The notes beneath the pieces are model-generated. The model worked only from the letters and a program-made list of their open reading frames with translations. It searched no databases and had not been told where the DNA came from. The position numbers and the translations under genes are program-made. A DNA stretch of 64,000 nucleotides from Hexactinellida sp. DTS-2022. Taxonomy: Eukaryota > Porifera > Hexactinellida. Location of the stretch: NCBI GenBank assembly GCA_028753945.1, contig JAPNXP010000009.1:1302001-1366000 (forward strand). Direction: 5' to 3'. Of the stretch, positions 29,792 to 38,389 are shown piece after piece (the first letter of the stretch is position 1; each line of letters begins with the position of its first letter).

Positions 29792-30665
29792 GAACCTCGT
29801 GCTGGCAGGAGTCAAAAGTGTCACAATTCTGGACCATGAGTCCTATGACCCTGCGACTGTTTCCGGGGCGGGGTTCCTCCTGTACCTCGGAGAGCCCGGG
29901 GAGAACAGGGCAGCAGCCGCGGTTTCGCGATGCCAAGAGCTCAACCCGATGGTTAGTGTAGAAGCTCACCAGGAGAGGCTGGACACGAAATCAGCTGATT
30001 TCTTTTCTCAATTCGATATTGTGTGTGTTACGAACTCGCCCAAGTCTGAGCTGATTCGCGTGAATGAAATTTGCCGAAGTATAAAAGTAAAATTTCTGTG
30101 CGGAGATACGTTCGGGTTCTACGGATTTATGGCTTCAGACCTCCTGGCTCACGCGTACAACGAAGAGGTGCTGAGACTTCCAACTGAGCCTTGCGAGGGC
30201 CTAGCAATGAAGCGAAGGAAGGTAGAGAGCGAAAAGTTTGTGGAGAGTCACGAGGAATTATTCTCGCCCATCTCGAAAATATTTGATTACAGCTGGAAGG
30301 ATCTGACTAACAAACAAGCCTCTAGACTTAGCTACACTGTTTTCATCCTATTAGCTCTGATAGAGTTCAAAGAGCGGAATAGCCACGGACCCAAACAAGA
30401 GTCTATCGAAGGAGACAGCAGAGAACTGGACGATATTTCTACTCACCTAGAGAAGAAGCATAATTTAGTGAGAACAGGAAAACCTTTCATTCCTCGCGGA
30501 TTCGCCAAATACACACCAATGGATCTGAGTCCCATCTGCGCTATCCTGGGCGGGGTCATTGCTCAGGAAGTGATAAAGGGGCTGTCGGGAAAGGACCAGC
30601 CTTTGAATAACTTTTTCGTCTACAATGGTATTGACAGTCATGCCATTGTAGAGAAGATCAGTTAA
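29616..30665 (+). CDS. SAE1: SUMO-activating enzyme subunit 1 (AOS1)
   Basis: A single exon of 349 residues (human 346). It starts with EAEVYDRQIRLWGVEAQRRLRSSRVLVSG, the conserved E1 opening with the adenylation-site Arg, then GLGAEVIKNLVLAGVKSVTILDHE. FGFYGFMASDLLAH and the C-terminal PICAILGGVIAQEVIKGLSGKDQPLNNFFVY complete the ThiF/Rossmann fold. There is no catalytic Cys domain, as expected for the SAE1 half; UBA2 supplies it. Known role: the SAE1-UBA2 heterodimer activates SUMO in the nucleus. Odd: the linker region (about 205-290) differs from human and carries a basic KRRK stretch. Confidence 0.95.
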   Translation: MMDSQGSAESSSREVQFSQAEAEVYDRQIRLWGVEAQRRLRSSRVLVSGVCGLGAEVIKNLVLAGVKSVTILDHESYDPATVSGAGFLLYLGEPGENRAAAAVSRCQELNPMVSVEAHQERLDTKSADFFSQFDIVCVTNSPKSELIRVNEICRSIKVKFLCGDTFGFYGFMASDLLAHAYNEEVLRLPTEPCEGLAMKRRKVESEKFVESHEELFSPISKIFDYSWKDLTNKQASRLSYTVFILLALIEFKERNSHGPKQESIEGDSRELDDISTHLEKKHNLVRTGKPFIPRGFAKYTPMDLSPICAILGGVIAQEVIKGLSGKDQPLNNFFVYNGIDSHAIVEKIS

Positions 30666-31856
30666 TTTTAATATAACAACTTTCTGTTGTACATCAAAAT
30701 TCAATGGTCAGTGTTGGTCACCTTCCAAATTTATTTTATTCATAACAGTCTCAATTACAATTGATAGGAACTTCTAAATTATGTTATTTCGCAATATTGT
30801 GTACAGTAGTATCAATGGAATTGAACATGCAAAGATAACTCCTGAAATAAAAACCTGTTTATCTCACGCACCCTTCATCAATGGCAATAGAATACTATAA
30901 TCTATATATTAAAGCACAATTGTTGTCTGTGTGTTTGTTTGTTTGTCCAGAATTAATACGTGTCCTAGAAAGCTGAAAATTTGTATCCAGGGTAGACCTT
31001 GCGCGGGTCCAGCATCCGCCCCGCGAGACACAGTGCTATAACCAAATGAACCCGCGCCAACCCCCGCTAACCAGTATTCTCGCCAGGCCGAGTACACACT
31101 CGGCGCACAATGCGGGGGACAAAAATATTTACAGCCTTAAGGAATAAGCAAGACGGCAGTCAGTTTTTGGGCGGATATTTGAACAGCGAATTCCAAGTTT
31201 ATTATATTTGGGATTACGGGACGATTTTACTATGCAATTCTTTCGGTCGCAACATTCTGGTCCTTTGACCCGCATTTAATCACCCGCCCCGCACAGAGGT
31301 CTAATTCAGGGGTAATTTTGTACTGCGACAACGATCTATAGGTTTTTGAAGAGAAATATTCGCATTTTCATCCAAAGGTGACAAAATATGTTGTTGGTCA
31401 ATTAAATTCGAGGGTTAGTATGCATTAGCTAGACGTCATTCAATTAGTATAAATAAATGCATAATAGAAAATCTTTCTAAGGCTGCAGTTTGATTGAGTG
31501 AAAAGAATGTATCTAAGCAATCATTTGTCTATTTTATTGCATGTTTTTCTTTTAGTATTATTTGGAATCGAGCTGAAATTTATTAGGTTACTAATGGGAG
31601 AATTTGATTTTCCCAAAACAAATTAATTGTGTAACGTTCTTAGGGGACTTTATGAGGAATACATTTACTACACCACAAGATGTATAATTCTAAATGTTTA
31701 GTTGCAAGGCGTATAAGGGTGGAAGCGCTTTGCGCCGAACAATCGCAAAGCGACCGAGACCGAAGGGTTCGTTTAGTTAATATTTAAGGGAAACTTTTTG
31801 TGTTAAATGGTGACCAATAAGAAGGCTTATAATAATAATATGATATTTCCATGAGG
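30666..31856. other. Intergenic with Helitron-like repeat; no gene seen
   Basis: About 1.2 kb of non-coding DNA. From 30900 to about 31770 it contains words shared with 14380-14470 (AGAAAGCTGAAAATTTGTAT, GTAATTTTGTACTGCGACAA) and a start-like TCTATATATTAAAGC followed by GTTTGTTTGTTTGTCC. Near 31720 there is a hairpin-like GCGCTTTGCGCC/GCAAAGCGACC. This fits a decayed Helitron or related element. Confidence 0.4.
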
Positions 31857-32204
31857 TATTAAAAAGTCCCTGGCGCATGCGCTACTCTCCCCTGGCGCAT
31901 GCGCTACTCTCCCTCTGGCGCATGCGCTACTCTCCCTCTGGCGCATGCGCTACTCTCCCTCTGGCGCATGCGCTACTCTCCCTCTGGCGCATGCGCTACT
32001 CTCCCCTGGCGCATGCGCTACTCTCCCTCTGGCGCATGCGCTACTCTCCCCTGGCGCATGCGCTACTCTCCCTCTGGCGCATGCGCTACTCTCCCTCTGG
32101 CGCATGCGCTACTCTCCCTCTGGCGCATGCGCTACTCTCCCTCTGGCGCATGCGCTACCAAAAGTGTATATTTAGTAAGGAATTTAAACGTAATCGCCAC
32201 TTAA
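31857..32204 (+). repeat. Left terminal inverted repeat with 13 tandem GCGCATGCGC units
   Basis: From 31870 the unit CTGGCGCATGCGCTACTCTC with CC or CCT is repeated 13 times (21-23 bp period). GCGCATGCGC is a perfect palindrome equal to the core of the NRF-1 consensus. The units can be read as protein in all frames only because the period has variable length; none is a gene. Confidence 0.95.
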
Positions 32205-32548
32205 CGCTGATGACCGCTAGTGCATACTACATTTTTCGTGTACAGTTTATTTATGTGCAAAATCTTTTTTTTCAAATATATATATGAGAAACTTACAATG
32301 AACACAAAAAAACTGAGTCTTTTTGATAAATATTGTCCGAGTTATTATTGTTTTTGTTTGGGGGACCCTGTATTTACAGAGATTTTCATCACTCCTACCT
32401 AATAACAGTTATTCAATAGAATCTTCTATCTAATACGAAGTCCCTAGCCAGTAAGGAATTTAATTGCGAGCTCCATTGGATCATATTCATTTAGATATTT
32501 CAGTATAAAATCACATCTCATTGTTTCGATTGCAAATAAAGAATTCGA

Positions 32549-35516
32549 ATGGCAGAAAATATTACTTCCTCAATTGTTTCTGTTAAATCAACTCCAAAAA
32601 AACGAAAGATCTGTGACAAAGAAGACATCGGCTTTCTGACACACGACATCGAGCATGTAAACTTATCAGATGACGAATCTTGTCATCATTCTGTATCATA
32701 CATAAACATGACACCAACAGCAGGTAGATTACCGATATAATTTCAAATAACAATGTATTGAAATTTGAAAACTAAATTAAATTTATCATTTGTCGGTCTA
32801 GGTCAGGAAAATCAAGATGACAATTTCAGCGACTTTGAGTTCATCAAAGAAATAGATATCTCAACTATCGACCAATATATCAGAATCTTAATAGAGGAAT
32901 CTCAAATATTTTATTTAGAGGACAGCAGATATGTTGTTATTTCGGATTTTGAACACTTAAAAGGTAAGTACTTAATCCTTTGTGTTGATTTTATATTAAA
33001 TCAGGTTATTGTAATATAAAGAATACAAAGTCGAGTTAATTAATTAATATTTGTATCGTATCGTATCGAACTAATTGAATAATATTGGAAAGAAATTAAA
33101 TTATATAGAACTCTGTGTGTTCGAAATTTATTACAATTATTGAAATGGAGTCAAGGGAATTATATTTATGTTCTTTTTTACTAGGGAGAGTAGTGCTTAA
33201 TAACACGAATACAGTGATTGACACAGACATTCCTCTTTGCATTTCTTGTCAGAAAAATGATTGTCTTCACAGTCTAGCTTATGAGCACTGCTTACAGAAT
33301 AAGTGTTTGACAGTTTGTGAGGTCAGTATTCTAGACAATGTCCAACATTACATTATAAACTCTAAGAACATCTTTTTAATCGCAGATGAAATGCTTCATG
33401 ACTTCTGTTGGAAACGTATCGGGAGTTGGATTTGTAATTCCTGTGGGTGGAAATGTAAAGCACAATCTAAACTTGGTCATGTAATCGATAAAATTGGTCT
33501 AGACCCTTCAGGGAAGAATCCGAAAACAATTGAATACAGAGTGATATCATCGAGAGCAATACCATTAAACCTCGATGAAACACTTACGTTAGTGTACGAT
33601 AAACAGCTGTGTGAAGGTATCAACTTGCCTATAAATATAATTCCTGAAATCAAGTTTTGTGAGCATGGCTACAAGTATAACGAAGAAAAACAACTAAAAT
33701 TGGAAAATACTGGACTAATCATATACACAGAAAACGATGTAATTGAACTCAAAGATCACAAAGGTATGCCGTTAACAGTTGTGCATTTAATTAATTATAA
33801 TTAATTATAAATTAATTATTTATATAGTTTACAGTTCAACGTGTAATGGTCCTTGTAATTGCACAGCAGTTTTTGAAGGACGGAATAATTTATTACTAAA
33901 CATTAACAACAGATACTTCGTCCATTACGGCCTAATATATGACTACAGTGAGTTAATGATCATGTCAAGAAATACTCTGTATGGATATGTCAGGTTAGTT
34001 AGTTATAACTTTATTATGATACACAATATACTTTAACTATCAATGAAACCATTCATTTAGAGCTAAAAACAGCAAACTCACAAAGATGGGAAGAAAAAAA
34101 ACATACAAGTATCATATTGTACACCATGCATGGAATGCTTATTTAAGAAATGTCGACATCGATTATCCTTCTTATTATACGTGCTCACATTGTAAACATG
34201 AACTTGATGTTGTTGTTATAGATGGAATAGCCATGGGAACAATGCGCTCAATTCCTGGAGTAATCGAAGTCATCGATAACGATCAACAGTATCCCTTAGT
34301 TCCATTCTCAGACAGAGTGTATATTCCAGACTCAAATATCAGAAGAAAACTCCAACTATGTTGTTTGCAGGGCCTAGCAGCGAATACATTCAAAGAGTTA
34401 ATGGATTCTCTAAACAACACAGACTTTTCGAAATACATAATATTCAATACTACCATGATCAACAATTGGGTAACAGTTAATGAAAATGATAGAGTGAGAA
34501 AGGTGATCCAACTCCTGTGTCATATTGAGCCAATATCAGGACTGTTCCAATTCTCCATTTTGGATTCTAGCGAGAGGGGAAAGATAGCGCTTCTTTCTCA
34601 TGGAAAATCAATTAAACAAGAATGTTTAGACTCTATTTTCCAGAAAATGTGTACACTTGAATGTTTGGTAAAGTCGATACAACCAACCATAGACACTGGA
34701 CATGTCACATTGCATCCATTAGTAGCATCTTTATTAAGGAGCATACTGCTACAAATTGATAACCTTTTCAAAACATCATCCCGAAAGCTAGTCGAGTTCT
34801 TACCTGAAAGTAACGAGTTCTACAATTATTTTCCTACTTTTTCCACACATTACAAGTAAGTTAACTCAATATTTTGTCATTAATCTGTAAGTAAGTTACT
34901 CAATAATGTATATTTTTTTAGGATTCCACTCTACGAAAATGACAGTTATGAGTTGTCGGATAAATGTTCCAAAGTATTCCCAAAACATCATAAGTTTACC
35001 CCCGGTTTGGTAGCTATTATGTGCAAACATAGAGTTTGCTACGGATTTCAGATCCTCAGGGAGCGCGAATCTAGTGTTGTAATATTTAAACTCTTACTCA
35101 CTATTTTCAAAGTGCAACCCAAAGTGATTATTTACGATAACGCTTGCAACTTACATAAAACTTGTATGAAAAGGTAAGTACAAAAACTTATAATTATGTC
35201 ATAGCATAGTACGTATATCATAATTACGTATTTAAAAACATTCTGTATTTACAGGGACCCGAAATTATTCCGTAACACAACCTTTCTTGTTGATCGTTTC
35301 CATTCGACCAATCACAAATGTGGTCCATCTTATTCTTTGAGGAACATTCATACGGAGGAGATGAAGAGAATAAACTCTCAGGTTTGTGAACAACTCTTCT
35401 CTTCTCTTAGAAGAATAGCGACTCAAATTGCATATATGCGTATCGAAAATATATTCTTCACAACAAGATATTTCCTGGCTTGCTTAAACAAGGAGAACAC
35501 AGGGAAAACAGAATAA
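32549..35516 (+). CDS. KDZ-like transposase (7 exons, 796 aa)
   Basis: Exons 32549-32723, 32802-32963, 33185-33763, 33828-33993, 34061-34855, 34922-35173 and 35255-35516 join in frame at GT-AG borders with good donors (for example AAAAG|GTAAGT), giving 796 residues without a stop. The N-terminus has a nuclear signal (PKKRKI). Cysteine clusters follow (CISCQKNDC; CNSCGWKC; CNGPCNC; CSHCKHE). The C-terminal part carries the KDZ pattern: an Asp in VVVIDGIAMG, IIYDNACNLHKTCMKR, DRFHSTNHKCGPSYSL and INSQVCEQLFSSLRRIATQ, likely the DDE-type acidic residues. The intact frame and splice sites suggest recent activity. HMGXB3-related domesticated proteins are the main alternative family, but the inverted repeats argue for a transposon. 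Confidence 0.75.
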
Positions 35517-35597
35517 TTACGTTGTATCTTATATTTATTCACAATAATAAATAAAGAAAACATATGAGCTTTGAAATTGTAAAATACAACTAATCAA

Positions 35598-38017
35598 CTA
35601 TTCAGTAAATCTAGTGTTTACACTAGGTTTTACCCTACAATTAGGGCATGAGAAAGACTCTACGTCACTCGCAGTATCCTCGAATCCCACACACGGCTTG
35701 TGAAACCATTTGAGACAATAGGGGCATTCGATCATGTTATTGAATGCAAATGACGGTAAATTACACAGGCACCATAACTTGATTTTTAATTCTTCTTTAG
35801 AGTGGGTTGTTATTCTAGGTCTAAATATCTTGCTCTGTACCGACGGAAATGGCGCGATGTTATCTGTTTTGAAACAGTCGCTGAGATGTGATCTCATCCT
35901 GTTTTGTCTCCATCGAATTGTGGCTGGATCTACTCCTGTAGCTAAGGCTAGACAGACTGCTCCTGCAAATAACCCACAATCAGCACCGCCCCTTTGTTGC
36001 TGAATCGGAGAAAATGTTACTTTCAGGTCTCCGGTACCATCTCCGTAGAGGAGGGCTAGCTGAACATCAAGCTCTTCACTGGTTCTCCCGGTCATAAGCG
36101 AGTCGTAAAGGGTTACCTGCCCGTCTGCATCAATGCTAGAACAAACCCAGTGGAGAGCTCCATCATGATGTATCTGCATGCTGGGACGAGGAGCCCTCAC
36201 GAATTGCCGATTCTAAAATGAATAGAGTAGTGTCAGGGGCGTAGCCAGTGGGCTTGCAGGGCCTGCCGGCAGGCCCAAACTAAATTCCCGCAGGCCCAAC
36301 TGGGCCTGCGCATTTTCAGAATTTATTCTTCTGAAAATGCGACAACACTTAATTATCTAGAGCTGGACTAATTACAAATGGTAAGTTGTATTATATTTGG
36401 TTTGAAATATTAGTAATATGGTGGTACGTGTCAGTTGTCTTTTTATTACTCCAAACCTTTAAACGATTTCATTATCTTAAGTTCTGCTTGTAGCTTGCAT
36501 TCATTTATACTTGTGCATGTGCGGTATTTAGCTTTTCCTTTTAGATAAATCATGTTTTAAACTACGTAATAAGAAATCAGCAAGTGATAAATAAACGAGA
36601 TCGTAATATAATTTGCAGGCCCAGTCCGTAAAAACTGGCTACGCCACTGAGTAGTGTACGTATAATATACTATGTTTAGTTAATGAATACATTTCGAAGT
36701 ATTAAGTACTTACTCTTGAGAGTATTGTGTCTTGCAGTCCCTGAACATTTGGGTAATTATTCTTTAAAAGATCCTAAAATACAAGAAGATATAAAATAGG
36801 ACGTATTTAAACAAGGCGAATATAATATGCTAAAAAAGTATCTAGACTTTAGAATTTAACTTACACAAAAAGCGTTCAAGCACGTATCTGTTAGAAATGT
36901 ATTCTTTGTTGACAACTCTAGCAAGGACTGGATTCTAACCTTTTGGTCTATGATGGGTGCGAACTGCAACACAGGATCCAGTGGCTTTATATTCAAAAGG
37001 GTGGCTAAAGTGGGTGTAGGTACTGAAGAAGTAGGATGTTGCATACAAGTGCTTTCGGGTTGTTTAAATCCTGGGAAAAATGCATCATTTGTTGTATCAC
37101 TATCAGATAATACTTGTCGTAAAGTAGAGAGATCTGATTGTACGATATTCTCTGCAAAGTTAGAACTTTGGGAAGAGGAATGTGGTGTAGGTGGAGTTCT
37201 AGTAGGGCTAGCATGAGGGGAACGATCTCGAAAGACATGAATGGGTTGATCTCTAGAGATTGGAGGCAACTGTTTTAATCCCTCAAATTCAATATAAGCC
37301 TGTATGATTTTAATCAATGACTGTTTGCAAGTGTGTTTGACGTTCTTATACTCTACATCATCAGGCCAAAAAGGTGGCTTCAGTGTGGGATCCTTCCAAA
37401 AGGCCATATTTTTCCCTAGAATATGTATAAGTAATGTATTAATATTGATGTTTCCAATATAAAATTACAGTGGAGTTCGCATATTAGCAATTCGCCTAAT
37501 TGCAAGCTATTTTTCATCCCCAAGCGAGTTTTTAACTAATTTTAATTTTGTTCGAATAATAGCAAGTTCGCCTGATACGTAGCTAGAAAATTTCGTGGAA
37601 AATTTGAGTTGCTTTTTACAAACTTCACTGTAGCATGTATTATAACTACAACTAGCGCGCTACGCTTGCTCGTAGTAACAATAGAAGGTACTTACCTACT
37701 GATTGTTTAGTAACCCACGAAGCTAGTCTACGAATGGTTGGCACATTATAGCTGTTGAGATCGCCTTTTAAGAGCTCTAGGATTTCTTGGTCATGGGTAA
37801 ACCTTCCTTTGTCCAAATGAGCAGGTTTTCCTACAAGAGACTTGCATGCCTCTTCTTTTACTGTGCCCATTAGAGACTGGAAGTTTTCCGGCCCAATCGT
37901 AGCTAACTTCCCTTGCCACGTGAAGACAGCTCCGATGCTTTCTCCCGTGATTGTATGAAACTTTTTGAGAGTGTTAGTTAACATCTCACGAGCATTTGCT
38001 CTGGTCATTCGTGGCAT
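35598..38017 (-). CDS. Transposon-borne Ulp1-like cysteine protease with PHD finger (4 exons)
   Basis: Exons 38017-37696, 37415-36865, 36773-36714 and 36212-35598 join in frame (phases 1, 0, 0) at GT-AG borders, giving 515 residues. The first half is unrecognised (MPRMTRANAREML...; KNMAFWKDPTLKPPFWPDDV, then a Ser/Pro/Thr-rich linker). The second half has a C48/Ulp1 layout: His in GALHWVCSSI, Asp in LYDSLMTG, Gln in SPIQQQRGG and Cys in ADCGLFAG. It ends with a C4HC3 PHD-like finger (CLCNLPSF, CPYCLKWFHKPC, CPNC). Known: Ulp1-type genes are carried by some DNA transposons, such as plant KI-type MULEs. Inference: it helps the element by SUMO/ubiquitin-like processing or chromatin binding. The gene is convergent with the transposase, 81 bp between stops. 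Confidence 0.75.
36234..36649. mobile_element. hAT MITE with perfect 8-bp target duplication, in protease intron 3
   Basis: The ends CAGGGGCGTAGCCAGT and ACTGGCTACGCCACTG are inverted. The octamer AGTAGTGT flanks both sides exactly (36226-36233 and 36650-36657). Subterminal repeats of GCAGGCCCA are present. It lies between exons 3 and 4 of the Ulp1-like gene and leaves the splice sites intact, so it is a recent insertion in the larger transposon. Confidence 0.92.
37468..37630. mobile_element. TA-flanked 163-bp MITE in protease intron 1
   Basis: The ends CAGTGGAGTTCGC and the inverse of ACAAACTTCACTG pair over about 12 bp, with TA on both sides (37466-37467 and 37631-37632). Inside, TTCGCCTAATTGCAAG and AGCAAGTTCGCCTGAT repeat the end word. 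It is a Tc1/mariner/pogo-type MITE. A short ACTAGCGCGCTACGCTTGCT fragment at 37652 matches the Helitron-like end at 13905. Confidence 0.7.
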
Positions 38018-38171
38018 TTTAGCTAATCAGAAAATAAAACTAAATTGAAAAGTAAAAACATGAAGGGATGTGTTTTTATTTTTAATATATACATACGAGA
38101 AACGAAATGACTTCTTGGTACGTAGTTATTGAGTGACTATTGCGCATGAAATGTTTTCTATTTATAACTTA

Positions 38172-38314
38172 TTAAGTGGCGATTACGTTTAAATTCCTTA
38201 CTAAATATACACTTTTGGTGGCGCATGCGCCAGAGGGAGAGTAGCGCATGCGCCAGGGGAGAGTAGCGCATGCGCCAGAGGGAGAGTAGCGCATGCGCCA
38301 GGGACTTTTTAATA
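38172..38314 (-). repeat. Right terminal inverted repeat with 4 GCGCATGCGC units
   Basis: Inverse copy of the left end: the inner block (TTAAGTGGCGATTACG to CACTTTTGGT), four GCGCATGCGC units with GAGAGTAGC spacers, then CAGGGACTTTTTAATA. It ends 76 bp before the start codon of the next gene. Confidence 0.95.
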
Positions 38315-38389
38315 TATGATTTCCATAGGCTTCGTTGATCGGATCCTACGATTATTAAACCTAATTTGATTCCACTCCACGCTAGCTCT

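Larger units (their letters stand above)
31857..38314. mobile_element. 6.5-kb KDZ-like DNA transposon, apparently complete
   Basis: Both ends read TATTAAAAAGTCCCTGGCGC inward, followed by tandem GCGCATGCGC-containing units and then a unique inner block (ACCAAAAGTGTATATTTAGT onward to CGCCACTTA). The left inverted repeat is 348 bp and the right is 143 bp, the difference being 13 versus 4 tandem units. Inside are two convergent, intron-containing genes: a transposase (32549-35516, plus) and a Ulp1-like protease with a PHD finger (35598-38017, minus). Two smaller MITEs sit in introns of the protease gene. The element lies between SAE1 and the CFAP97D-MTBD gene, whose ATG is 76 bp from the right end. 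Assignment to Kyakuja-Dileera-Zisupton rests on the transposase. Confidence 0.8.

Noticed and set aside
31870..32160. CRISPR-like array or coding repeat
   Set aside because: Units are head to tail without unique spacers, in a eukaryotic transposon end; the frames exist only because the repeat lacks stops.
38366..38389. Longer N-terminus for the CFAP97D-MTBD protein
   Set aside because: The extra eight codons begin at TTG; the first ATG in frame is at 38390.
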